From Thalassobacillus pellis (GTDB taxonomy: Bacteria > Bacillota > Bacilli > Bacillales > Halobacillaceae), in the NCBI RefSeq assembly GCF_016908295.1, contig NZ_JAFBDO010000005.1, positions 186,001 through 250,000 on the forward strand: 64,000 nucleotides of DNA, given 5' to 3'. How positions within the stretch are numbered: the stretch's first letter is position 1; each line of letters opens with the position of its first letter. The position numbers and the translations under genes are program-made. Below are positions 23,466-31,657 of the stretch, piece by piece. The notes below the pieces were generated by a model, which was given only the letters and a program-made list of their open reading frames with translations, had not been told where the DNA came from and ran no database searches.

Positions 23466-24024
23466 AGCATGCCAGGAAGCAGCCAGAAGAATGGCTGCCT
23501 TCCGTGGGAAGTGGTTTATTGCGGGAGGATGGGCAATCGATTTGCACATAGGAGAAGAAACCCGGGACCATGAGGATATTGAGGTGGCCATTTTTCGTGG
23601 CGACCAGGATGAGCTCCTGCACTGTTTAAAAGGCTGGAATATCAATATTATTGAAGATAAACTGCTAAAGCCCTGGAATACGTCGAAATATCTGGAGCTT
23701 CCTATACATGAAATCCATGCTTCCAATAACAATGAACAGCTAGAAATACTGTTGAATGAAAAAGAGGGGGAGCATTGGGTTTACCGACGAGAGCCCATCA
23801 TTCGTTTTCCATTGACGCACATGCATCTGCATTCGGAACAGGGGATTCCCTATTTGAATCCGGAAATTGTCTTGTTATATAAAGCCAAGGTTACTCATCC
23901 GAAAGACGAACTGGATTTTGAAGCGGTTTTCCCGTATTTAAGTGAGCGTCAAAAGGAATGGCTGAAACAGGCGTTGATTCAAAGCGAACCGGAACATTTG
24001 TGGCTGGAAAAACTGCTGTTATAG
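23458..24024 (+). CDS. Nucleotidyltransferase-fold protein, aminoglycoside adenylyltransferase-like
   Basis: The 188-residue product resembles the small nucleotidyltransferase-fold family that includes ANT(2'')-type enzymes: WFIAGGWAIDLHIGEETRDHEDIEVAIFRGDQ has the GGWA...D loop and the paired acidic residues (DHEDIE) needed for metal binding. It later shows LNPEIVLLYKAKVTHPKDELDFEAVFPYL, also conserved in that family. The start ATG at 23458 lies 8 bases after AAAGGAG and overlaps the end of the phosphotransferase gene. Its substrate is unknown. Confidence 0.75.
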   Translation: MFEACQEAARRMAAFRGKWFIAGGWAIDLHIGEETRDHEDIEVAIFRGDQDELLHCLKGWNINIIEDKLLKPWNTSKYLELPIHEIHASNNNEQLEILLNEKEGEHWVYRREPIIRFPLTHMHLHSEQGIPYLNPEIVLLYKAKVTHPKDELDFEAVFPYLSERQKEWLKQALIQSEPEHLWLEKLLL

Positions 24025-24035
24025 GAGGTGGAGGA

Positions 24036-24599
24036 ATGAATGACCCAAGCTTTTATCCGTTTCCGGAATTTGAGACGGACCGCCTGCTGCTTCGAGAAGT
24101 CGAAATTGGTGATGCAAAACGGTTATTTGAAATTTTTAATGATAAAAATGCGATGGAGTACTATGGCATGCTGCCACATGAGGATATAGCTGAGACGAAT
24201 AAATTAATCAACATTATCAAGGAAAATCACCAGACAGGCAAAGCTATCCGGTGGACCCTGGTAAACAAGGAGACAGGAAAGTGTATCGGCACCTGTGGAT
24301 TCCACCGCTTCGATGAACAAAGAAAAAGGGCAGAAGTCGGATATGAATGTCACCCTGCCGAATGGCGGAAGGGATATATGTCAGAAGCGCTTCGCACCAT
24401 CCTTGCCCATGGCTTTCAAAGCCTCAAGTTACACAGGATAGAAGGAATAGTGGATGGGGACAATACGCCATCTAAACAACTGCTTTTGAAGCTTGGATTT
24501 ACGTATGAAGGGTGCATGCGGGAGCGTTTTTATTTCAGGGAACGTTACTTTGATGAACACTATTATGGGTTATTAAGCCCTGAGGGGGAGTATAAGTGA
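24036..24599 (+). CDS. GNAT acetyltransferase, RimJ/RimL type
   Basis: The 187-residue product begins FPEFETDRLLLREVEIGDAKRLFEIF, the usual start of RimJ/RimL-like acetyltransferases, and has GYECHPAEWRKGYMSEALRTIL (the acetyl-CoA loop) and LHRIEGIVDGDNTPSKQLLLKLGFTYEG near the C-terminus. This group acetylates protein N-termini or small amines, including some antibiotics. ATG 24036 is 7 bases beyond AGGAGG. It follows the nucleotidyltransferase by 11 bases and overlaps the next gene by four bases (GTGA). Confidence 0.87.
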   Translation: MNDPSFYPFPEFETDRLLLREVEIGDAKRLFEIFNDKNAMEYYGMLPHEDIAETNKLINIIKENHQTGKAIRWTLVNKETGKCIGTCGFHRFDEQRKRAEVGYECHPAEWRKGYMSEALRTILAHGFQSLKLHRIEGIVDGDNTPSKQLLLKLGFTYEGCMRERFYFRERYFDEHYYGLLSPEGEYK

Positions 24600-25582
24600 A
24601 GGTTCTTATTTTAGGCGGTACGGTGTTTGTGGGACGTCATTTAGTGGAAGCGGCACTTGACAAAGGCCACGAAGTGACACTTTTCAATCGGGGAAAAACG
24701 AATCAGGAGCTTTTTCCGAATGTTGAAAAGCTGCAAGGAGACCGGGAAGGTGGATTGACAAGCTTAGAGGGAAGAAAATGGGATGTGGTGATTGATACTA
24801 CCGGGTATGTTCCCCGTATCGTCGAGCAATCTGGCAGATTGTTAAAAGATGCTGTCGATCATTATGTGTTCATTTCCACGATTTCTGTGTACCGGGATTT
24901 TAAAGAAAAATATCTCGATGAGAAATACCCGCCAGGTTCCTTGAAAAAAGAAACGGAAGAGATAAATGGGGAAACATACGGTCCGTTGAAAGCAGCTTGT
25001 GAGCAAAAGCTGAATGAGATTCTGCCTGAAAAAACATTGATCATCCGTCCGGGGATCATCGTTGGTCCTCATGATCCTACAGATAGGTTCACATACTGGG
25101 TCGATCGTTTTAATAAAGGTGGGAAAGCTGTGCTTCCAAATATTCCAAACCAGGAATTACAATGGATTGATGCTCGTGACCTTGCCTCTTGGACAATGAA
25201 AATGGCAGAAGCGAAAGAAACCGGTGTCTATAATGCAGCAGGTTATGAACACGAAGTTACCATGGCAAATCTAGTTGAGCAGCTGCAAACCTCCAGCAGC
25301 AATCCAGCGAAACCGGTATACGTAGAAGAAAAATTATTATTGGAGAAAGGTATTCAGCCATTCACCGATATACCATTATGGATTCCTGTAAGTGAAAAGA
25401 ATCCGCATGGTTATTTTCTCGTTAATAACCGGAGGGCAATAGATAAAGGCTTACGGTTCCGCCCCATGAAGGAAACAATCGAAGATACCTGCATTTGGGT
25501 GAAGGCTACTAATCGGATTGTAAATAAAGCGGGATTGTCAGAAGCGAAAGAAAAAGAGGTCTTGACCGTACTTCATCCTTAA
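24596..25582 (+). CDS. NAD-dependent epimerase/dehydratase family protein (SDR)
   Basis: This 328-residue extended SDR opens with the Rossmann motif VLILGGTVFVGRHLVEAAL and has ISTISVYRDFK in the position of the catalytic region, followed by a K-containing YGPLKAACEQKL helix (the YxxxK-type pair appears as YGPLK), and LIIRPGIIVGPHDPTDRFTYW. The substrate is unknown; the subgroup includes isoflavone-reductase-like and nucleotide-sugar enzymes. It starts at GTG 24596 and overlaps the acetyltransferase stop codon, so translation is likely coupled. It is the last gene of the four-gene cluster from 22527. Confidence 0.83.
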   Translation: MKVLILGGTVFVGRHLVEAALDKGHEVTLFNRGKTNQELFPNVEKLQGDREGGLTSLEGRKWDVVIDTTGYVPRIVEQSGRLLKDAVDHYVFISTISVYRDFKEKYLDEKYPPGSLKKETEEINGETYGPLKAACEQKLNEILPEKTLIIRPGIIVGPHDPTDRFTYWVDRFNKGGKAVLPNIPNQELQWIDARDLASWTMKMAEAKETGVYNAAGYEHEVTMANLVEQLQTSSSNPAKPVYVEEKLLLEKGIQPFTDIPLWIPVSEKNPHGYFLVNNRRAIDKGLRFRPMKETIEDTCIWVKATNRIVNKAGLSEAKEKEVLTVLHP

Positions 25583-25652
25583 GGTGGGATAATTCACCAG
25601 TTTCAATGGCAGACTAGCAGGTAATAGCTCGCTATACCCTTAAGGAAATGAG

Positions 25653-26981
25653 TTGACTAGCATGAATGCATCTGCACACTCTCAAAAAGCGAAAGTAAAT
25701 ATCCGTGACAGCTTTTGGTTTCTGCCAACAATCTATAGTTTGATTTCCATTATCGCAGTAACAGTCGTGACTGTCGCCGATTATACGCTGTTGCCAATGA
25801 TTGAAAAAGCGATTCCTGACATATTTCTTACCAATCAGGACATTGCAAAAACATTATATGGGGCACTAATTACAGCGATTCTGACAATGACTACAATCAG
25901 TTTTTCAACGATTATGGTTGTTCTAACAACCTATACGACCCAATTTTCTCCACGAACTCTTCAGAATTTCATGAAAAGCAGGGTCACCCAGCATGTTTTA
26001 GGAGTCTATTCTTTTGGTTTTATTTTTGCATTGCTGAACTTGATTCTTTTGACAGAGGACAAGAAAAAGGCACTCGCAAGTCCGTTTTTTACAGTCATTG
26101 TCTCGATTGTCTGTCTGGCATTTTTTATCCTGTTCATTCATCATTCCTCCAGATTTGTCCAGGTGAACAACCTGATAGGGGAAATCAGAAAAAACGCTTC
26201 AGATACTATCAGGCAAAATTTCACTAAAAAGCAATATATCCATGCAAGGGATTGGGAGAAAGATGATATCGAAGCATTAACCATGGGGGAAGTAAAGTAT
26301 ATTTATGCAGAAAAGTCAGGGTATGTACAGAATATAAATATATCCGGGCTTGTGGATTGGACTAAAGCAAATGATTTGTTATTAGAGGCACAGTTTTTTA
26401 TCGGGGATTACGTCCAGAAAGGTATGCCGTTATTCAAATATTGGCCACAAGCAGACAAAACAGCTGAATTATCACCAGAGGAATCTCATCCATTTCTGCT
26501 GGTTGGAAATGAGCGGACAGATCTCCAGGATATCGAATTTTCGATTCAAAAGCTTGTGGAGATAGCCGTAAAAGCAATTTCCCCTTCCATTAACGACCCT
26601 CATACTGCTGTGAATTGTATTAACAGGATCGGTTCCCTGCTTGCAGAGCTTGGTAGCAAGTATGAAGTGATCCGTTACTATGGCGATGAAGAGGAAAACC
26701 TTCGATTAATAATGGAACCGAAACATTACCAGGAGTATCTCTATAAAAGCTTTTATCAAATTCGAATTTATGGAAAACATGATATATCTGTCATGAATGG
26801 GGTGCTTGATGCATTGCACCGGATATCAGCAGTCAATGATAAGAGCGTCAAGGAGGATGTTTGGAAATTCGGGAAGTATATGATGAATGCGATTGATGAG
26901 GACGAAATGGATGAATTGGATTATAACTATTACAAACAAATCGTGGAAAAATTAGCTGCGGCCTGTCATAAAGATTTGTGA
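25653..26981 (+). CDS. DUF2254 family membrane protein
   Basis: The 442-residue protein has four hydrophobic segments in its first 170 residues (for example PTIYSLISIIAVTVVTVADYT and VTQHVLGVYSFGFIFALLNLILL), then a large soluble region. The motif TISFSTIMVVLTTYTTQFSPRTLQNF is the DUF2254 hallmark, and IAVKAISPSINDPHTAVNCI is conserved in the soluble half. Function is unknown. The start may be TTG 25653 (6 bases after AAGGA) or ATG 25662; I list the first. It stands alone. Confidence 0.83.
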   Translation: MTSMNASAHSQKAKVNIRDSFWFLPTIYSLISIIAVTVVTVADYTLLPMIEKAIPDIFLTNQDIAKTLYGALITAILTMTTISFSTIMVVLTTYTTQFSPRTLQNFMKSRVTQHVLGVYSFGFIFALLNLILLTEDKKKALASPFFTVIVSIVCLAFFILFIHHSSRFVQVNNLIGEIRKNASDTIRQNFTKKQYIHARDWEKDDIEALTMGEVKYIYAEKSGYVQNINISGLVDWTKANDLLLEAQFFIGDYVQKGMPLFKYWPQADKTAELSPEESHPFLLVGNERTDLQDIEFSIQKLVEIAVKAISPSINDPHTAVNCINRIGSLLAELGSKYEVIRYYGDEEENLRLIMEPKHYQEYLYKSFYQIRIYGKHDISVMNGVLDALHRISAVNDKSVKEDVWKFGKYMMNAIDEDEMDELDYNYYKQIVEKLAAACHKDL

Positions 26982-27092
26982 ATACTGTTTTCTGTGTATG
27001 AGGAAAGTTTAGCCCTTTCTTTGCAATAGTATCAGGCTCTCAAATTGTCATGCCTTGTATTTCCTGGTTGGTGTTGTCAGCCCCTCAAGCTA

Positions 27093-27160
27093 GACCAGCA
27101 TGAGATAGTAGTGCTGGTCCTTTGCATTTAAAAGAGAACGCTTGGTTGCTCTTTTTTATA
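27093..27160 (+). terminator. Two hairpins with T-runs after the DUF2254 gene
   Basis: GACCAGCA/TGCTGGTC (27093-27119) is followed by CTTT, and AAAAGAG/CTCTTTT (27130-27156) by TTT. The rest of the 26982-27429 gap holds repeat copy B and the popT promoter region; no gene seen. Confidence 0.6.
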
Positions 27161-27211
27161 CATGAATAATGTTTAAAAATTATGCAAAGAAGCTTTTCAC
27201 GTATTTTAAAG

Positions 27212-27276
27212 AACTAAGTATAAGAAAAACTAACACATTTGTGGTAGAACGAGTGAATGCGAGTTTTTCTAATTAC
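27212..27276 (+). repeat. Dispersed hairpin repeat, copy B
   Basis: The left signature AAGTATAAGAAAAACTAA and right signature GAGTTTTTCTAA match copies C and D closely; the centre differs (ACACATTTGTGG ... GTGAATGC) but remains able to fold. It lies between DUF2254 and popT. Confidence 0.6.
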
Positions 27277-27429
27277 ATCATATCAACGTTCCAGAACTAT
27301 AGTGGGATATGTATTTCTCAGCAATCAATTTAACTATGTTTCCATTTAGGCAATAAAATTATCTTTACCGTATTTTTTTGTTAAAATGTACTACATGTCA
27401 AGTTTGTGTTAGAAAAGGAGATTGGCAGA

Positions 27430-28245
27430 ATGCTAGAGTGGAAAAATATTTACCGTGGTATGCTGATGGGGGCAAGTGACGTGATTCCAGGGGTCAGTGG
27501 TGGAACGATAGCTGTTGTGCTCGGGATATATGATCGCTTGATTGAAGCTATCAATGGAGTCTTTTCGAGGAAATGGAAGGAGCAGCTTGGATTTTTAATT
27601 CCATTGCTATTAGGGGTGGGAACGGCCATACTCCTTCTGAGCAGGTTGATTGAATGGTTGTTTCATCATTATCCGGGACCGACAAAATTCTTCTTTTTAG
27701 GCCTGATCATCGGGGTGCTGCCTTATTTGTTCAACAAAGCAGACATGAAAAAGAAATTCCGGTTACAGCATTATCTATTACTGGTGATTGGCGCTATCAT
27801 CGTTGCTTCAATGGCTTTTTTCCAAACAGGTGAAACAGAACCAATTAGTCACCTGACAGCTTCCACCTATGTTCTGTTATTCTTTTCAGGCTGGCTCGCC
27901 AGTAGTGCGATGATTCTTCCTGGAATCAGTGGCTCTTTCATTCTGTTAATCATAGGAATGTACTCCACTATCATAGGTGCTATTTCTAACCTGCAACTCG
28001 ATATTATTGCAGTTGTAGGTGCTGGAATTCTTATCGGGATAGTTGTGATGAGTAAAATCATCAAATTTTTCCTGGAGAATTATACCTCCGGGACCTTCGG
28101 ATTGATTATTGGGCTGGTAATCGGGTCTGTTTTTGTGATTTTTCCAGGAGTCCCAGCAACTTCTGGGTTAATAACCGCCAGTCTCTTGACTTTTGCGAGC
28201 GGTCTTTTTGCAGCATATTTGCTCGGGAGAGTAGAATACAAGTAA
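27430..28245 (+). CDS. popT: DUF368 polyprenyl-phosphate transporter (PopT-like)
   Basis: DUF368 proteins have been identified as polyprenyl-phosphate translocases that return undecaprenyl phosphate to the inner leaflet after cell-wall synthesis; I infer this role from family identity. The 271-residue product has about eight membrane helices and the repeated family motifs GASDVIPGVSGGTIAVVLGIYD (first half) and SSAMILPGISGSFILLIIGMY (second half), an inverted-repeat pair. ATG 27430 is 9 bases after AAAAGGAG; GTG 27406 lies upstream of that site. The thioredoxin gene follows 19 bases later. Confidence 0.85.
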   Translation: MLEWKNIYRGMLMGASDVIPGVSGGTIAVVLGIYDRLIEAINGVFSRKWKEQLGFLIPLLLGVGTAILLLSRLIEWLFHHYPGPTKFFFLGLIIGVLPYLFNKADMKKKFRLQHYLLLVIGAIIVASMAFFQTGETEPISHLTASTYVLLFFSGWLASSAMILPGISGSFILLIIGMYSTIIGAISNLQLDIIAVVGAGILIGIVVMSKIIKFFLENYTSGTFGLIIGLVIGSVFVIFPGVPATSGLITASLLTFASGLFAAYLLGRVEYK

Positions 28246-28264
28246 ATGGAAGGGGTTTTTTATA

Positions 28265-28582
28265 ATGGAACAAATTAAAACAGAAGAAGCATTCAATAAT
28301 ATTATTGCAGGTGACCAGCCTGTCATTATTAAATTTGAGGCAGACTGGTGTCCGGATTGTAAACGGATGGATATGTTCATCGGTGATATTTTAGAAGAAT
28401 ATCAAAATTATCCCTGGTATAATGTCAATCGCGACGTGCTTCCTGATATCGGCAGCAAGTACGAAGTTATGGGCATTCCAAGTATTCTGATTTTCCAAAA
28501 CGGGGAAAAGCAGGCACACCTTCACAGCGCAAATGCAAAGACGCCTGAAGAAGTACAGGAATTTTTGCAATCAAGTCTATAA
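28265..28582 (+). CDS. Thioredoxin-family protein (WCPDC motif)
   Basis: The 105-residue product has one thioredoxin fold: the active site VIIKFEADWCPDCKRMD near residue 24, and the cis-Pro loop VMGIPSILIFQNGE. WCPDC differs from classical WCGPC and is common in YdbP-like and other atypical thioredoxins of Bacillus. It probably reduces or exchanges disulfides in the cytoplasm. The start ATG follows AAGGGGTTTTTTATA. It lies 19 bases behind popT, suggesting one transcript, but no functional link is apparent. Confidence 0.87.
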   Translation: MEQIKTEEAFNNIIAGDQPVIIKFEADWCPDCKRMDMFIGDILEEYQNYPWYNVNRDVLPDIGSKYEVMGIPSILIFQNGEKQAHLHSANAKTPEEVQEFLQSSL

Positions 28583-28640
28583 TCTGAGATAGGAATTTTC
28601 AAATGCTGGCATATTTGAAGCGTGAAGGAGGATGAAGGTT

Positions 28641-29720
28641 TTGACTTCGAGAATGATATTAGTGGGTGGAGGAAATGCCCATTTGCAAGTCCTTCAAAAA
28701 CTGCTGGAAGAGCATTCGCAGAATGTGGAAGTACTGTTAATTTCTCCTTCTTCCCGTTCCTATTTTTCAGGTATGCTGGCCGGTTTTGCAGAAGGAATTT
28801 ATACAAAAGAACAAATAAGCTTTGACCTTCGCTCCCTATGCAAACGAGCAGGAATTCATTTCATTCAAAAAGAAGCTGACCGTATTTACCCTGAAGCACA
28901 TAAGCTTGTTTGCAGGGATGGTGCGGTCTATCCTTTTGATTATTTAAGTCTTGATTTAGGATCTGATTACGGTGAGGAAATGCTTAGCGCCCAGAGGACA
29001 GGAGATAAACCGTTGATTGAAAGGCTGGAGGGTTTGAGAGACACGACAAACCCTCTGATCATCGGTGGTGGGGCTGCAAGTATGGAGTTGGCACTTTCCA
29101 TACAAGCCTATAAACGGAAAACTCCCATTAAGGGGAATGTCAGGCTGATTTGTGAGGGAAAAATACTGCCTGGTTCACCAAAACTTACTTCGAAAAAAAT
29201 GGCTCGCCTTTTAAGGAAGAGTGGAGTACAGTTTTGGGAAAATGAGCATATAAAAAGCACCCATGATGGTTATGTATTGACGGACAAGAACAATAAAGTC
29301 AGACATACTGGTATTGTAGGAAGGGAAACACATGAACCTAATCCCATCATGAAAAAGTCAAGCCTTCCACTTGATAAGGAGGGATTTATCCTGGTGAATT
29401 CCTTTTTGCAGCTGGCCGGTCACCCAAATGTTTTTGCGGCAGGAGAAGGTGCCGCCATCCTGGGAGAAGAGAATATGCTGAAAAACCATTATTGTTCGAT
29501 TCGCCAGGGAGAAGTATTGTGGAATAATATCCTCCATCTTGTCCATCAAGAAGAGCTGGAGCAATTTCAGCCTCCAAAACGAAATACTTTCGTACTTTCA
29601 ACCGGGTTTAAAGAAGGATTTCTCTTGTATGGAGGAATGAGTATGAACAATAAACAGACCTGGAAAATGAAAAACAAGATGGATAAATCTTTTATGGACG
29701 GTTTTCAGCTTGCCCACTAA
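28641..29720 (+). CDS. FAD-dependent pyridine nucleotide-disulfide oxidoreductase family protein
   Basis: This 359-residue protein of the NADH dehydrogenase-like group has an N-terminal FAD fold (MILVGGGNAHLQVLQKLL), a YFSGMLAGFAEGIYTKEQI block, an NAD fold (PLIIGGGAASMELALSIQ) and a C-terminal FAD contact region (HPNVFAAGEGAAI). It most resembles the oxidoreductases that are fused to selenide water dikinase (SelD) in some bacteria; here it is unfused and no SelD is present. TTG 28641 lies 9 bases after AAGGAGG; the ATG at 28632 directly touches that site, and ATG 28653 is another option. Electron donor and acceptor are unknown. Confidence 0.75.
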   Translation: MTSRMILVGGGNAHLQVLQKLLEEHSQNVEVLLISPSSRSYFSGMLAGFAEGIYTKEQISFDLRSLCKRAGIHFIQKEADRIYPEAHKLVCRDGAVYPFDYLSLDLGSDYGEEMLSAQRTGDKPLIERLEGLRDTTNPLIIGGGAASMELALSIQAYKRKTPIKGNVRLICEGKILPGSPKLTSKKMARLLRKSGVQFWENEHIKSTHDGYVLTDKNNKVRHTGIVGRETHEPNPIMKKSSLPLDKEGFILVNSFLQLAGHPNVFAAGEGAAILGEENMLKNHYCSIRQGEVLWNNILHLVHQEELEQFQPPKRNTFVLSTGFKEGFLLYGGMSMNNKQTWKMKNKMDKSFMDGFQLAH

Positions 29721-29759
29721 AAAAGACTTCTGCATGAAGGCGGAAGTCTTTTTTAGTGG
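29713..29759. terminator. Long bidirectional terminator
   Basis: CCACTAAAAAAGACTTC pairs exactly with GAAGTCTTTTTTAGTGG. The arms carry their own A and T runs, so it can act on both strands; it lies between two convergent genes. Confidence 0.85.
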
Positions 29760-29819
29760 TCAAGCAATTATAAAAAGTCGGGGGCGGACAAGGCGCTTTC
29801 GCTCTTGATCTCTGATTTC

Positions 29820-30488
29820 TTAGCTGAAATAGTGATAGGTGACTAAAACATTTGCTTCGATTTTGAGTTGGCCCGGTTCGATAGGAGTAGCAGATGCATC
29901 TGCAGACAATACTGCGCTTTTATAAACGGGGACTGGTATTCGTGTGGACGGGTTTTCTACAACCGAAACAGGTACGTTATTCAAGGTCACATTCAATGAC
30001 TGGGCAATTGCCATAGCTTTGGCTTCCGCTTGGTCAATGGCACTTTGAAGGGCAAGGTTATAATAGGAATCTTGGTTTTGAAGGGAAAAGTCGATTCCTC
30101 GCACGATATTTGCCCCACTTGCTGTGGCTGTGTCAATGACAGGGCCTGCCAATGCAAGGTCATTAAGTGTTATACGCAGAAGATGAAACACTTGGTAACC
30201 GGTGAAAATTTGTTCTCCGTCCTTGAAATCATATTCGGGGTTGATTCTAAAATCGGCAGTCTGTATTTGTTCCGGCGACACACCAAGTTCGATTACTGCC
30301 TGGATGATCTGTTGAATTGCAGCATTGTTTTTTCGCTGTGCTTCTTCCAAACTTATGTCCTTCGATTCTGCACCAAGTGTTACAACCGCCTGATCAGGGG
30401 CTGCGTCTATTATCCCTGTGCCGGTTACTTCAATTTTATTTTTCGCGGGGGCATCATCCATCGTCCTCCACATCGGATACATATACAC
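29820..30488 (-). CDS. SIMPL domain (DUF541) protein
   Basis: The 222-residue product has the SIMPL layout: KIEVTGTGIIDAAPDQAVVTLG at the N-terminus, YQVFHLLRITLNDLALAGPVIDTATASGAN in the middle and a C-terminal DQAEAKAMAIAQSLNV. Bacterial members such as YggE are linked to oxidative stress; the biochemical role is unknown. No signal peptide is visible, so it is probably cytoplasmic, unlike YggE. GTG 30488 is 8 bases after GGAGG; the ATG 15 codons upstream lacks a site. It lies 50 bases after the PPOX-type gene on the same strand. Confidence 0.82.
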   Translation of the reverse strand: MYMYPMWRTMDDAPAKNKIEVTGTGIIDAAPDQAVVTLGAESKDISLEEAQRKNNAAIQQIIQAVIELGVSPEQIQTADFRINPEYDFKDGEQIFTGYQVFHLLRITLNDLALAGPVIDTATASGANIVRGIDFSLQNQDSYYNLALQSAIDQAEAKAMAIAQSLNVTLNNVPVSVVENPSTRIPVPVYKSAVLSADASATPIEPGQLKIEANVLVTYHYFS

Positions 30489-30538
30489 CTTCAACACCTC
30501 CACTTTAACATATGTAAGGTGTTTCTTATCCATGCTCC

Positions 30539-31168
30539 TCAGTACAGCCTATTGGTATAGCTTTCATCAAGGTCTTTTTGTACATCGTTTTCATCCATAT
30601 CAGAGAGTGTAGCATGTGTTGCCATCATCTTTGCAGGAGAAGGCTTCATTTCCTGAGGCAGCCAGGATTCAGGATCCCAAAGCTGCGAACGTTTCAATGC
30701 TTTTGCGCAATGGACATAACATTCCCTCACTTCCACGGCAATGGCAAGCTTTGGCGTCTTTCCCTTCGATTTCACTTTATCCAGCAGATCCGGATCCTTT
30801 GTTAATACAGCAGTGCCATTGACACGCAGGGTCTCCTCCAGACCAGGTATCATAAACAGTAGACCGACTGCTGGATTGTTTAGTATGTTCAGGAGTGAAT
30901 CCATCCGTTTGTTCCCTGGCAGTTCTGGAATCAGCAGATGTTTTTTCGTCCAAATATATACGAACCCAGGAGCATCTCCTCGCGGTGAACTGTCTCCATT
31001 ACCGTTCGAGTCAGAGGTGGCTAAAACAAGAAAAGGGGAAAGCGAAATGAAGTGTTGGGCCGATGTGTCAATATGGTCAATTACCTTATGAATTGCAAGA
31101 CGGCCTGGTTCCCCTTGAAGGGCATATAGTTCTTCCGGGGTAGTGATTGTTTGCTTTATCTTCGGCAT
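30539..31168 (-). CDS. Pyridoxamine 5'-phosphate oxidase-like flavoprotein (MSMEG_1061 type)
   Basis: This 209-residue FMN-binding split-barrel protein has PFLVLATSDSNGNGDSSPRGDAPGFV (the FMN-contacting strands), then PGNKRMDSLLNILNNPAVGLLFMIPGLEETLRVNGTA and VRECYVHCAKALKRSQLWDP, which are distinctive for the MSMEG_1061 group of PPOX-type proteins. It likely reduces an unknown small molecule. The start ATG is preceded by AAGGGAGGACTCAC. It stands upstream of the SIMPL gene and may share its transcript. Confidence 0.85.
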   Translation of the reverse strand: MPKIKQTITTPEELYALQGEPGRLAIHKVIDHIDTSAQHFISLSPFLVLATSDSNGNGDSSPRGDAPGFVYIWTKKHLLIPELPGNKRMDSLLNILNNPAVGLLFMIPGLEETLRVNGTAVLTKDPDLLDKVKSKGKTPKLAIAVEVRECYVHCAKALKRSQLWDPESWLPQEMKPSPAKMMATHATLSDMDENDVQKDLDESYTNRLY

Positions 31169-31347
31169 GTGAGTCCTCCCTTTTTGGTATATGAAACTAT
31201 TGTCATGAACAAAAAGCGCTAAGTCAAGTATGTTTTTAATACGGACAGCAAAAACTTCATGCTATGATGATGGTATAGTCATTCCTAAAAAGAAATGCCT
31301 GCAAACGTAGTTAAAGTTTCTACATAGAGAATAGGGAGGAATTTTTT

Positions 31348-31605
31348 ATGATTAAAAAAATGAGCAAAGAAGAGAGAGATAGGATGGTGGATAGTATCCA
31401 GGCTTACTTTGAACTGGAAAGGGGAGAGGATCTGGGTACGCTTGCAGCTGAACAGCTGCTTGATTTTTTCATGTCAGAGCTTGGACCATATCCTTATAAT
31501 CAGGGATTAAAAGATGCCAAAGGGCTGGTCGAAGAAAAAATGATGAACTTGGAAGAGGATATATTAGCTTTGGAGCGTCCTGTTGGTAAAAATCGGCTGC
31601 GATAA
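31348..31605 (+). CDS. DUF2164 family protein
   Basis: This 85-residue helical protein has the DUF2164 pattern (RDRMVDSIQAYFELERGEDLGTLAAEQLLDFFMSELGPYPYNQGL). The family consists of single-domain cytoplasmic proteins without a known role. The start ATG lies 7 bases after AGGGAGGA. No catalytic residues or metal motifs are seen. It is a single gene with a bidirectional terminator shared with cadA. Confidence 0.83.
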   Translation: MIKKMSKEERDRMVDSIQAYFELERGEDLGTLAAEQLLDFFMSELGPYPYNQGLKDAKGLVEEKMMNLEEDILALERPVGKNRLR

Positions 31606-31608
31606 AAC

Positions 31609-31650
31609 AAACCTCTCAGTCACATGAATGCGAGACTGAGAGGTTTCCTT
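31609..31650. terminator. Bidirectional terminator between DUF2164 gene and cadA
   Basis: AAACCTCTCAGTC (31609-31621) is the exact reverse complement of GACTGAGAGGTTT (31634-31646), with TCCTTTT on one side and A-rich sequence on the other. Confidence 0.85.
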
Positions 31651-31657
31651 TTACCAG

